Shown: positions 7,014 through 14,302, counted from the stretch's first letter. The stretch: DNA of 21,883 nt from Actinomyces sp. ICM47 (GCF_000278725.1 NZ_ALCA01000039.1:1-21883); one strand, 5' to 3'. Translations and numbers: made by a program. Notes: generated by a model from the letters alone, not told the origin.

Positions 7014-8486
7014 ATGAATGAGAACGAGTCTGGCACCCCCTTTGAGGATTTCCTGCGCTCCATCCTGGGAGACGAGGCAGCCGCCGAGGCCGCCCGCGCT
7101 CTTGAGGCCCAGGGCTTCGATCCGACGAACCTGCCTCCCGAGTTTTCCGACCCCGCTCGCATGCAGGCGGCCCTGGGTCAGTTGCAGTTCCTCATGAACA
7201 CGACGGCCGGGCCGGTGAACTGGCGCGTCGTGGAAGACAGCGCCAAGCAGGCCGCCTACATGAGCGGCGACCAGGCCCCTACGGCGACCGAGGCCGAAGC
7301 AGCGCGCCAGGCGATGACGATCGCTGACCTGTGGCTGGACGCCGTCACGGACTTTGCGTCCGGTCCCGTCACCCGCGACGTGTGGAGCAAGGTCGCGTGG
7401 GTTGAGCACACGATCCCCACGTGGAAGCGCATCTGCGAACCCATAGCACTCAACGTGTCGCGCGCCCTGTCCAGCGCGCTCTCCGAGCAGTTCGGCGAGG
7501 GCGGCGTCGATAGTGACGTGCCCTTGCCCGACGGGATGGCGGCGATGCTCGGCAAGACGCAGGAGATGATGCCCCGCCTGTCGGCGATGATGTTCTCCGC
7601 GCAGCTCGCGCGCGCCCTGGGCGCCCTGGCCGGCGAGTCGTTTGGCACCTACGACACGGGCATCCCCCTGTCGGACACCTCGCACGCTGCCCTGCTGCCC
7701 CACAACGTCGCGCAGTTCGCCGACGGCCTGGACGCGCCCTTCGATGAGGTGCGCCAGTTCCTGGCTGTGCGCGAGGCTGCCCACCGGCGTCTCTTTGCAT
7801 CCGTGCCATGGCTGGAAGGTGATCTCGTGCGCGCGGTCGAGCGCTACGCGTCGCAGATCGCGATCGACACGGAGGCTATTTCTGAGGCGGCCCGCTCGGT
7901 GGATCCCTCGGACCCCGCGTCCGTTGAGTCGGCGCTCAGCGGCGGCGTGTTTGCGTTGTCGATGACGCCCGATCAGCGCCGTGCTCTCACGCGCTTGGAA
8001 ACCATGTTGGCTCTCATCGAGGGCTGGGTCGAGGTCGTCACTGCCCGCGCAACACTGCCTTACCTGCCTCACGCGGACGCGCTGCGCGAGATGATGCGTC
8101 GGCGCCGCGCGTCGGGCGGTCCCGCGGAGGAAATTCTCGGAACCCTGATGGGCCTGCAGATGCGCCCGCGCCAGGCACGCGGAGCCGCGCAGATCTTCTC
8201 GCTCGTCGAAGCTGACGGTGGGCGTGACGCCCGTGAGGCCCTGTGGTCTCACCCGGACATGGTGCCCTCCGACACTGAGTTGGCAACGCCCGACACGTTC
8301 CTGACGCTGCGCCGAGCCGCAGCAGAGGAGGACGCGGATATCGATGCCGCCCTCACCTCGCTGCTTGACGGCACGCTCGGCTGGGCCGAAGGACTGGAAC
8401 CCGGGGACGAGGCTGGCTCGAGCGATCAGGAGCACCAGTCCGAAGACACCTCACCGGACGATTCAGACAAGCGCGAAGCGGAATGA
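7014..8486 (+). CDS. Zincin-like hydrolase, DUF2342 / zinc-dependent metalloprotease family
   Basis: 490 residues, mostly helical, no signal peptide. It matches the actinobacterial DUF2342 (Zincin_2) family, often annotated as zinc-dependent metalloprotease or putative hydrolase (Rv3195 type). The putative active-site helix reads VREAAHRRLF (252-261), followed later by LALIEGWVEVV (332-342). The first His of a canonical HExxH motif is Arg here (R253-E254-A-A-H257), so protease activity should not be assumed. The last 30 residues are acidic and low-complexity. It sits divergent from the PDZ protease and 95 bp before the E1-like gene on the same strand, the conserved actinobacterial order. The family call is firm; the enzymatic activity is not established by the sequence. 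Confidence 0.88.
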   Translation: MNENESGTPFEDFLRSILGDEAAAEAARALEAQGFDPTNLPPEFSDPARMQAALGQLQFLMNTTAGPVNWRVVEDSAKQAAYMSGDQAPTATEAEAARQAMTIADLWLDAVTDFASGPVTRDVWSKVAWVEHTIPTWKRICEPIALNVSRALSSALSEQFGEGGVDSDVPLPDGMAAMLGKTQEMMPRLSAMMFSAQLARALGALAGESFGTYDTGIPLSDTSHAALLPHNVAQFADGLDAPFDEVRQFLAVREAAHRRLFASVPWLEGDLVRAVERYASQIAIDTEAISEAARSVDPSDPASVESALSGGVFALSMTPDQRRALTRLETMLALIEGWVEVVTARATLPYLPHADALREMMRRRRASGGPAEEILGTLMGLQMRPRQARGAAQIFSLVEADGGRDAREALWSHPDMVPSDTELATPDTFLTLRRAAAEEDADIDAALTSLLDGTLGWAEGLEPGDEAGSSDQEHQSEDTSPDDSDKREAE

Positions 8487-8487
8487 T

Positions 8488-8516
8488 CTGACAAGTTTTC
8501 CACAGATTTTTTAAAA
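8488..8516 (+). promoter_or_regulatory. Weak promoter candidate for the E1-like gene
   Basis: CTGACA (8488-8493) and, 17 nt on, an AT-rich TTAAAA (8511-8516) lie in the 95-bp gap. The -10 match is poor. If real, the transcript would start near 8522 and begin with the hairpin described at 8537-8590. Confidence 0.3.
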
Positions 8517-8536
8517 CGCTGCGCCAGTGGTGCCCA

Positions 8537-8590
8537 CAGGTTCATGATGATCTCAACAGGCATGAAACAAAGGAGATCGTCATGAACCTG
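8537..8590 (+). promoter_or_regulatory. 18-bp inverted repeat enclosing the ribosome binding site and start codon
   Basis: CAGGTTCATGATGATCTC (8537-8554) and GAGATCGTCATGAACCTG (8573-8590) form 18 contiguous pairs, one a G-U wobble, around an 18-nt loop. The AAAGGAG Shine-Dalgarno sequence (8569-8575) straddles the loop and stem, and the ATG (8582-8584) plus codons 2-3 are inside the stem. As RNA this would hide the start codon; as DNA it could be an operator. Confidence 0.75.
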
Positions 8591-9460
8591 GCACCCAATA
8601 CGGCGGTCCTGTGGCGCGGCCCCGGAGTCGCCCAAGTCGGCGGGGACCGAACCCACCACGTCCTCATGGAGAACCTGCACGCAAGCGACCAGATCTGGCT
8701 GAGCAACCAGGCTCGCTCTCCCCGATCCCCCGAACCCGCCCAGGCCTCGCCGGAACTCATCGCCAGGCTCAGCCGCGCTCATCTCATCGACGATGAGGAC
8801 CGTCGCGTGCTCCTGCGCGTGGGGGTCCTCGGTGCGACACCCGGAACCGTCCTCGCACTGCGTTCCCTCGTGGATACGCTGCGCCTCTCCCTGGCGGTCG
8901 ATGCCGAACAGCAGGTGGACGAGGACTGGGACAGGGTCTTCGGCGGGTCTTTTACCGGCACGCCCCGCGCCCGCGCGCTGCGACGCGATCTAGCGCCCCT
9001 GATTCCCCTGCCCCACCTGCACCTCCAAGGCGACGTCGATGTGGCGCTCGTGTCCGCCGACCGCGTCGTCGACCCCGGCATCCCCTTCGACCTGACAGTC
9101 CGCGACGTCCCGCACCTCATAGTGACGCGCGGTGAGCACTCCTATGAGATCGGCCCCTTCGTCATCCCGGGCGTCACCCCCTGCTTCCAGTGTTGTGAAC
9201 ACGCGCGGGCCGAGGCCGACCCCTATCGGCTCTCACATCTGCGTGAACTCATGCATTGGCCCCTCGGCCCCCTATCCATGCTCGCCCACTACGCCGCCGC
9301 CCTGCGCATAGCGCGCCTGGTACGCGACTTCGCCTCAGGCGACCTCACCGCGCAGCTGTGCGCCGAGGTCGCCACCGTCGACGAGGACGGGACCATCACC
9401 GTCGAGCGCACCGTGCCCGCACCCGAATGCGTGTGCGGAATCTGCGGGCTGGCCTGCTAG
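8582..9460 (+). CDS. ThiF/E1-like, TOMM cyclodehydratase-partner-like protein
   Basis: 292 residues; ATG 6 nt after a strong AAAGGAG. A degenerate Rossmann-type turn is visible at 78-92 (RVGVLGATPGT), but the GxGGxG ATP loop of true E1 enzymes is absent. The segment HLIVTRGEHSYEIGPFVIPG with TPCFQCCEHARAEADP (about 177-214) strongly resembles the cyclodehydratase/leader-binding subfamily of YcaO-type (TOMM) pathways. Zinc-ribbon-like cysteines occur at 201, 204 and 205 and at 283, 285, 288 and 292. No YcaO enzyme, precursor peptide or transporter lies nearby. The position after the zincin-like gene and before uvrD2 matches Rv3196, so this is probably a conserved stand-alone actinobacterial protein rather than part of a peptide cluster. 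It may bind a peptide or act as a non-catalytic E1 relative; the function is unknown. Confidence 0.75.
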   Translation: MNLAPNTAVLWRGPGVAQVGGDRTHHVLMENLHASDQIWLSNQARSPRSPEPAQASPELIARLSRAHLIDDEDRRVLLRVGVLGATPGTVLALRSLVDTLRLSLAVDAEQQVDEDWDRVFGGSFTGTPRARALRRDLAPLIPLPHLHLQGDVDVALVSADRVVDPGIPFDLTVRDVPHLIVTRGEHSYEIGPFVIPGVTPCFQCCEHARAEADPYRLSHLRELMHWPLGPLSMLAHYAAALRIARLVRDFASGDLTAQLCAEVATVDEDGTITVERTVPAPECVCGICGLAC

Positions 9461-9461
9461 A

Positions 9462-11495
9462 TCAGGCTCCCTCCTCGACGGTGACCTCTTCGCCGCGCAC
9501 GAGAGCGAGGACGGGGGCCGCGAAGCGCTGCACTTTGACGTCTCCGATACCGCGGATAACGCGCAGCTGCGTCGTGTTCTTCGGCATCGCAACGGCGATG
9601 TCGCGCAGCGTCTGATCGGTAAAGACCGTGTACGGCGGCACGCTCGCCAGGCGGGCCACTTCGAGGCGCCACGCCTTGAGGCGCCCGAATAGCTCGATGG
9701 CCTGGGGCGAGGCCTCCTCCTCGAAAGCCTGGTTGAGCGCACGGGTGGAGGGACGCGCCTTCTTCTTCGGCGCGCCGACGCCCTGCGCGAACGATCCGGA
9801 GCGCCGTTCTTTAGGCCAAATACCATCCAGGAGGCGACTGCGCTTGCGCTTGCCCCGCCCATCCGCGCCCCGCGAGCGCGCCCACGACAGGGTGAGAAGG
9901 TCGCGTGCTCGGGTGACGGCCACGTACAGCAGGCGTCGTTCCTCCTCGCGGGCTTCGGGGGTTTTCGCGTACGAGATGGGCAGCAGGCCCTCTGAGAGGC
10001 CAACCAGGAAGACGGCGTCCCACTCGAGGCCCTTGGCGGCGTGGATTGTGGCCAGCTCGACGCCTTCCTTGTCGGGTTCGACCTGGTAGGCGATCCTCTC
10101 GTCGAGTTCGGCGACGAAGGCGGCCAGCGTGGGTGCCTGTGAGTCGTCGGCCCACCCGACGATAGCGTTCATGTTCGACCAGCGCTCAGAACCCGCTTGT
10201 GCCGAGGGGGCCTCGGGAGACCAGCCGACGCCGGAGAGAACCTCGCGTACGACCTCTCCCACGGTTCCCTCTTCCGAGGCTGTGGCCGCGGCACGCAGGC
10301 GCGAGATCGCGGTGCGCACGTCGTCGCGGGCAAAGAAGGGTTTTCCTCCGGCGACGGCCACGGGAATGCCACGCGCGCCCAGGGCTTCCTCGAAGGCTTG
10401 GGATTGGCCGTTGGTGCGCATGAGGACTGCGATGTTGTGGGGCTGGGTGCCGCCGGCGATGAGATCGGCGATCTGTGCGGCGACTCCCTCGGCCTCGGCG
10501 TGGTCGTCCTCGTAGGTGCAGTATCCGACGTGCGCTCCCCCGTCGCGCTGGCTGGACAGGCGCACTGTACCGTCGCGCTGGGTGGCGCGGGCAAGGACGT
10601 CGTTGGCCAGGGTCACGATCTGCGGAGTGGAGCGGTAGTCGCGCGTCAGTTCGACGATGCGAGCACCGGGGTGTTTGCGTCCGAACCCCGTCAGATAGTC
10701 CGGGGACGCGCCCGTGAAGGAGTAAATCGTCTGCGCGACGTCGCCGACGACGCACACGTCGTGGCGACCACCCAGCCACAGGTCGAGGAGGCGCGCCTGG
10801 AGGAGGTTGACGTCCTGAAACTCATCGACCACGAAGGATCGGTATTGCTTGCGCACGATGGAGGCGACGTCGGCGCGTTCCTGCAGCATGCCACACAGGT
10901 AGATGAGGATGTCCTCAAAGTCGATGACTCCTCGTTCGTTTTTCGCATCCTCATACACGTCGAGGAGGCGTGCCATGTCGAGCGCGTCCAGCCCGGCGGG
11001 TACGTCTCGTCCCAGGCGTTCCACGCGCGAGGCGTAGTGCGCGGCGTCGATCATCGAGACTTTCGCCCATTCGACCTCGGCGGCGATGTCGCGCACGTTC
11101 GTGCGGTCAAACGCAATGCCGAGGCGGGCTGCTGCGGCGGCGACAAGGGATGCTTTGTGCGGCACGACGTCGGGCAGGGGTCCACCCACGACGGTGGGCC
11201 AGAAATGGCGCAGCTGGCGCAGCGCCGCGGAGTGGAAGGTGCGTGCCTGCGCCTTGGGAACCCCCAGCTGGGACAGGCGGTGTCGCATCTCGAAGGCGGC
11301 GCGCTGCGTGAAGGTCACGGCCAGCACGTTGGAGGGGTCAAAAGCCCCGACGGCAGCCCCGTAGGCGATGCGGTACGTGATCGCCCGCGTCTTACCTGTG
11401 CCCGCGCCGGCCAGCACGGCGAGCGGGCCGGCCACCTGCGTGGCGACGGCGCGCTGATCGGGGTCCAGGGCGTCGAGCAGTTCCTCGGGGTTCAT
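9462..11495 (-). CDS. uvrD2: ATP-dependent DNA helicase UvrD2
   Basis: 677 residues, superfamily 1A 3'-5' helicase. Walker A is LAGAGTGKTR (28-37), motif II VVDEFQDVN (222-230), motif III GDVAQTIYSF (251-260), motif IV-region TRDYRSTPQIV (284-294), motif V ATIHAAKGLEWD (482-493) and motif VI LLYVAVTRARD (522-532). An HRDC domain occupies about 593-668, after a basic linker (PKKKARPSTRALN). The cysteine cluster described between the motor and HRDC in mycobacterial UvrD2 is absent. Start choice: ATG at 11495 or in-frame ATG at 11504 (MGSMNPEE); neither has an ideally spaced Shine-Dalgarno sequence. It lies 26 nt after the nudC stop codon, so the two are co-transcribed. Expected role is DNA unwinding in repair or replication. 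Its stop codon is 1 nt from that of the convergent E1-like gene. Confidence 0.95.
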   Translation of the reverse strand: MNPEELLDALDPDQRAVATQVAGPLAVLAGAGTGKTRAITYRIAYGAAVGAFDPSNVLAVTFTQRAAFEMRHRLSQLGVPKAQARTFHSAALRQLRHFWPTVVGGPLPDVVPHKASLVAAAAARLGIAFDRTNVRDIAAEVEWAKVSMIDAAHYASRVERLGRDVPAGLDALDMARLLDVYEDAKNERGVIDFEDILIYLCGMLQERADVASIVRKQYRSFVVDEFQDVNLLQARLLDLWLGGRHDVCVVGDVAQTIYSFTGASPDYLTGFGRKHPGARIVELTRDYRSTPQIVTLANDVLARATQRDGTVRLSSQRDGGAHVGYCTYEDDHAEAEGVAAQIADLIAGGTQPHNIAVLMRTNGQSQAFEEALGARGIPVAVAGGKPFFARDDVRTAISRLRAAATASEEGTVGEVVREVLSGVGWSPEAPSAQAGSERWSNMNAIVGWADDSQAPTLAAFVAELDERIAYQVEPDKEGVELATIHAAKGLEWDAVFLVGLSEGLLPISYAKTPEAREEERRLLYVAVTRARDLLTLSWARSRGADGRGKRKRSRLLDGIWPKERRSGSFAQGVGAPKKKARPSTRALNQAFEEEASPQAIELFGRLKAWRLEVARLASVPPYTVFTDQTLRDIAVAMPKNTTQLRVIRGIGDVKVQRFAAPVLALVRGEEVTVEEGA

Positions 11496-11521
11496 GCTCC
11501 CCATTCTTCCATTGCCCGCCC

Positions 11522-12457
11522 TCAGTTGCGTCCCACGCCGTCCGGTCCGCTCGGCAGGTCGGTGCCATACCAGTCGGCGAGGAGCGCGTAGGCGATGGAC
11601 GCGCGTCCGGGCGCGCTGATCTCCCCGGATTCGAGCGTGCGCGTCAGCTCCTCGCGGCTGTAGAAGCGTGCCCACTCGATCTCGACGCCGTCCGCCTGCG
11701 GGGTGGGGCGCGGCTGACGCGTGCGGGCACGGTACCCCATCATCTGCGAGCGCCCGAAGGGCCAGGGCTGGGTCGCGACGTAGGTGGGCGTCTCAATCTC
11801 GATGCCAACCTCCTCGGCTACCTCACGCGCGACCGTCACGTCCGGGGATTCCCCAGCCTCGACGTAGCCGGCGATGATCGAGACGAAACCCGGCTTCCAC
11901 AGTGCGTTGTGCGCCAGCAGCACGCGCCCGTCGTGGTCCTGGACGAGGACGATGATCGCCGGGTCCTGGCGGGGGTACTCGACACGGTCACAGGCCGCGC
12001 AGCGGGCCGCCCAGCCGCCCGACTCCAGGGACACGGGCGAGCCGCATCGCCCGCAAAAATGGTAGGTGGCATGCCATCCGGCCAGCGCGACCGCAGTCAG
12101 GGCCACGGCGGCTTCGTCGCCGTCGAGCCTCCACCCGACCGCACGCAGGTGCTCCCAGGCGCCATCCGCCTCATCCCGGCTCGTCTCGAGCGCAACAATC
12201 GGGCGGTCGCCCGCCACCCCAATGAACGAGGCCGTGGATCCCTCGAGCGCACGCGTGGCCTCGTCCCCACTCAGGCGTCGCAAAGTCGGCGTATCCGAGG
12301 ACGATGCCACGGCCTCGTCAAGGAGGACGAAACCGGAGGAGTCAACAACGATGACATCGGCCTCACCGGCGCGCACGAGGGCGGCCGGAGCCACGGAATC
12401 GCGCAGCGCGACAGCCGGATCGACGTGACCGCGGACGAGAGGTAGATCAAGACTCAT
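11522..12457 (-). CDS. nudC: NAD(+)/NADH diphosphatase NudC
   Basis: 311 residues. After an N-terminal domain comes a four-Cys zinc ribbon (C135, C138, C153, C156), the YPRQDPAIIVLV entry to the Nudix fold, a full Nudix box starting GYVEAGESP and ending REVAEEVGI (197-219), and the NADH-pyrophosphatase signature TQPWPFGRS (229-237, usually SQPWPFPxS). It hydrolyses NAD(H) to NMN(H) plus AMP and, in characterised homologues, can remove NAD caps from RNA. First gene of a nudC-uvrD2 operon, divergent from rph-rdgB across a 36-bp gap. Pairing an RNA-decapping-capable enzyme with RNase PH across a shared promoter is suggestive only. Confidence 0.94.
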   Translation of the reverse strand: MSLDLPLVRGHVDPAVALRDSVAPAALVRAGEADVIVVDSSGFVLLDEAVASSSDTPTLRRLSGDEATRALEGSTASFIGVAGDRPIVALETSRDEADGAWEHLRAVGWRLDGDEAAVALTAVALAGWHATYHFCGRCGSPVSLESGGWAARCAACDRVEYPRQDPAIIVLVQDHDGRVLLAHNALWKPGFVSIIAGYVEAGESPDVTVAREVAEEVGIEIETPTYVATQPWPFGRSQMMGYRARTRQPRPTPQADGVEIEWARFYSREELTRTLESGEISAPGRASIAYALLADWYGTDLPSGPDGVGRN

Positions 12458-12480
12458 AACTCCACGGTAACGCGGTGAGC

Positions 12481-12486
12481 TACCCT
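12481..12486. promoter_or_regulatory. Overlapping -10 elements of rph (+) and possibly nudC (-)
   Basis: TACCCT on the plus strand ends 7 nt before the rph ATG, consistent with a leaderless rph mRNA. Its complement reads TAGGGT, also TAnnnT, and could serve nudC with a leader of about 16 nt. The 36-bp gap leaves room for only one polymerase at a time. Confidence 0.45.
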
Positions 12487-12493
12487 AGGCACT

Positions 12494-13261
12494 ATGACAA
12501 ACACTCCCCTGCGCGCCGATGGGCGCACCCCGTCCCAGCTCCGTCCCGTCTCCATTACCCGCGGTTGGTCGGGTACCGGCGAGGGTTCCGTTCTCATTGA
12601 GTTCGGCAACACCCGCGTCCTGTGTGTCGCCTCTTTCACTGAGGGCGTGCCGCGTTGGAAGCGTGACTCCGGCGAGGGCTGGGTGACCGGCGAGTACTCG
12701 ATGCTCCCGCGCGCCACCGAACAGCGTTCCTCTCGCGAGTCCGTCAAGGGCAAGGTAGGAGGTCGTACCCAGGAGATTTCACGCCTCATTGGCCGCTCCC
12801 TGCGTGGCATCGTCGACGTGTCTGCGCTCGGTGAGAACACCATCGTCCTAGACTGTGACGTCCTGCGCGCCGACGGCGGCACCCGCACCGCGGCGATCAC
12901 GGGTGCCTACGTGGCCCTGGCCGACGCGGTGACCTGGGCAAAAGAGCAGGGCATCCTCAAGCCCTCCACGACCGTCCTCACTGACTCGATCTCCGCGATC
13001 TCCGTGGGCGTCATCGACGGCACCCCCATGCTGGACCTGCCCTACGTCGAGGACGTGCGCGCGCAGACTGATATGAACGTCGTCCAGACAGGCGATGGCC
13101 GCTTCATCGAGGTACAGGGCACCGCCGAGCACGCGCCCTTCAACCGCGACGAGCTGAACGAACTCCTCGACCTGGCGACGCTGGGTAACGCCCGGCTCGC
13201 CGCGGCCCAGAAGCTGGCGCTCGAGGCTCCCCTTATGGAACGCATCGAGGTGCGCCCGTGA
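12494..13261 (+). CDS. rph: Ribonuclease PH
   Basis: 255 residues, full length for the family. Family signatures are LRADGR (6-11), [12 protein letters not shown] (68-79), [16 protein letters not shown] (89-104), [20 protein letters not shown] (119-138) and [17 protein letters not shown] (196-212). It is a phosphate-dependent 3'-5' exoribonuclease that trims tRNA 3' ends and joins wider RNA turnover as a hexameric ring. No Shine-Dalgarno sequence; a TACCCT -10 lies 7 nt upstream of the ATG. The stop codon overlaps the rdgB start by 4 nt (GTGA), implying translational coupling, the standard actinobacterial rph-rdgB arrangement. Confidence 0.97.
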   Translation: MTNTPLRADGRTPSQLRPVSITRGWSGTGEGSVLIEFGNTRVLCVASFTEGVPRWKRDSGEGWVTGEYSMLPRATEQRSSRESVKGKVGGRTQEISRLIGRSLRGIVDVSALGENTIVLDCDVLRADGGTRTAAITGAYVALADAVTWAKEQGILKPSTTVLTDSISAISVGVIDGTPMLDLPYVEDVRAQTDMNVVQTGDGRFIEVQGTAEHAPFNRDELNELLDLATLGNARLAAAQKLALEAPLMERIEVRP

Positions 13262-13872
13262 GCGCGCGCTTGGTCTTCGCGACCTCCAACGCGCACAAGG
13301 TCAGCGAACTCGAGGCCATCTTGGCCCCCGCGTGGGAAGGCTTCGAGGCCGGCTGTGTGGCGCGCATGAGCGACTTCGACGTGGCTTCCCCGGTCGAGGA
13401 CGGAGTGACCTTCGAGGAGAATTCGCTGATCAAGGCCCGCGCGTTGGCACGTGCCACCGGCCTGGCAGCCATCGCCGACGACTCCGGTATCACGGTGGAC
13501 GTGCTGGGCGGGGCACCCGGCATCTTCTCCGCGCGTTGGTCCGGCTCCCACGGGGATGACGAGGCGAACCTGCGCCTGCTCCTTGATCAGCTCTCCGACG
13601 TGCCCGACCGCCACCGCGGTGCCGCCTTCGTGTCGGCGGCTGTCCTGGTAACGCCGGATGGGCGCGAGTTCGTCGAGCGCGGCGAGGTGCGCGGCACGCT
13701 GACGCGCTCCCCCCGCGGCGAGGGCGGATTCGGCTACGACCCAATCTTCGTCCCCGAGGGCTTCGAGGTCACAACCGCACAGATGAGCGCCGAGCAGAAG
13801 AATGCGATCAGCCACCGCGGCATCGCCTTCCGCGCGCTCATGCCCCACATCGTGGAGTACCTGCGCGGCTAA
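13258..13872 (+). CDS. rdgB: RdgB/HAM1 non-canonical purine NTP pyrophosphatase
   Basis: 204 residues, GTG start within the rph stop codon. Signatures are [11 protein letters not shown] (8-18), [12 protein letters not shown] (51-62), [11 protein letters not shown] (71-81), [13 protein letters not shown] (84-96), [11 protein letters not shown] (154-164) and ISHRGIAF (184-191). It converts dITP, XTP and ITP to the monophosphates, keeping deaminated purines out of DNA and RNA. A hairpin terminator follows 14 nt after the stop codon. Confidence 0.97.
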   Translation: MSARLVFATSNAHKVSELEAILAPAWEGFEAGCVARMSDFDVASPVEDGVTFEENSLIKARALARATGLAAIADDSGITVDVLGGAPGIFSARWSGSHGDDEANLRLLLDQLSDVPDRHRGAAFVSAAVLVTPDGREFVERGEVRGTLTRSPRGEGGFGYDPIFVPEGFEVTTAQMSAEQKNAISHRGIAFRALMPHIVEYLRG

Positions 13873-13886
13873 CCCCCAACATGATT

Positions 13887-13915
13887 GTGCCGGGCACCCA
13901 AGGGGTGTCCGGCAC
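13887..13915 (+). terminator. Terminator after rph-rdgB
   Basis: GTGCCGGGCACCC (13887-13899) pairs with GGGTGTCCGGCAC (13903-13915), 13 bp with one wobble and a 3-nt loop. TTGTGT follows, a weak T-tract. It may also serve the convergent small ORF. Confidence 0.75.
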
Positions 13916-13940
13916 TTGTGTACGCCCGGCGGGCGCTCCA

Positions 13941-14063
13941 TCAGCGGGCGACGAGGTTCCCGAAGAAGGGGCGGTCCATCGAGTACTGCAGCGGGTTGCG
14001 CTGTTGGCGCATTCTGCTGTGATGGGCGAGGCGTTGAAGGAGTGATGTGACGAAACGAGACAT
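13941..14063 (-). CDS. Small basic hypothetical protein (40 aa)
   Basis: An ATG-to-TGA frame of 40 residues, beginning MSRFVTSLLQRLAHH and ending MDRPFFGNLVAR. The AAGAGGAG Shine-Dalgarno sequence is 6 nt before the ATG, the best-placed in this part of the window. It contains seven Arg and no Lys; residues 2-20 could form an amphipathic helix, and no transmembrane segment is obvious. I do not recognise the family. It is convergent with rdgB and separated from the next upstream gene by about 240 bp of relatively AT-rich non-coding DNA, so it probably has its own promoter. The ribosome binding site and codon choice argue for a real gene; the short length leaves doubt. Confidence 0.6.
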   Translation of the reverse strand: MSRFVTSLLQRLAHHSRMRQQRNPLQYSMDRPFFGNLVAR

Positions 14064-14203
14064 TGTGTGCTCCTCTTTGAGTACCGTGCGATGGATCTGT
14101 CACCGCATCGTGCTCCTATGATCCCCCTTTTTCTCGTCTCTTTCCATCGATTCTCTCTAATTTTTCAGTGAAGCGTTTCTTACAGACTTTTCCTTGGGAT
14201 ACG

Positions 14204-14243
14204 TTGACACAGTATTGACTGTTCACCCATCCAGTTCTTAATT
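14204..14243 (+). promoter_or_regulatory. Orphan plus-strand promoter-like element with a dyad
   Basis: TTGACA (14204-14209) and TTGACT (14215-14220) are followed 17 nt later by TTAATT (14238-14243). ACAGT-N4-ACTGT overlaps the two -35-like hexamers. It points into the opposite-strand membrane protein gene, so its product is unclear; it could be an operator for minus-strand transcription or a promoter for an antisense RNA. Confidence 0.35.
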
Positions 14244-14261
14244 AATCCGGAAGGAACATAC

Positions 14262-14296
14262 GCGTGTGGGGGCGACCCCAGCCCGCCCCCACACGC
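14262..14296 (-). terminator. Terminator of the small membrane protein gene
   Basis: Perfect 13-bp stem (GCGTGTGGGGGCG at 14262-14274 with CGCCCCCACACGC at 14284-14296) and a 9-nt loop, beginning 6 nt after the stop codon of the minus-strand gene. The tail on the minus strand is GTATGTTCC, only moderately T-rich. Confidence 0.7.
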
Positions 14297-14302
14297 TCCG
14301 CA

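Larger units (their letters stand above)
14064..14302. other. AT-rich non-coding stretch upstream of the small ORF
   Basis: About 240 bp with visibly more A/T runs than its surroundings (for example 14155-14200). I see no convincing ORF. It holds a plus-strand promoter-like element (14215-14243), a dyad ACAGT-N4-ACTGT (14210-14223) and the hairpin at 14262-14296. A minus-strand promoter for the small ORF should be here but no clear -35/-10 pair stands out. Confidence 0.6.

Noticed and set aside
6987..8435. 482-codon minus-strand frame opposite the zincin-like gene
   Set aside because: Antisense shadow; the plus-strand product matches a known family and has a promoter at the right place.
8496..8504. 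TTTTCCACA, one mismatch from the DnaA box consensus, next to an AT-rich run
   Set aside because: Only one box and no dnaA, dnaN, gyrB or rpmH gene is in the window; a single match is expected by chance.
10197..11591. 464-codon plus-strand frame opposite uvrD2
   Set aside because: Antisense shadow of a helicase with all canonical motifs.
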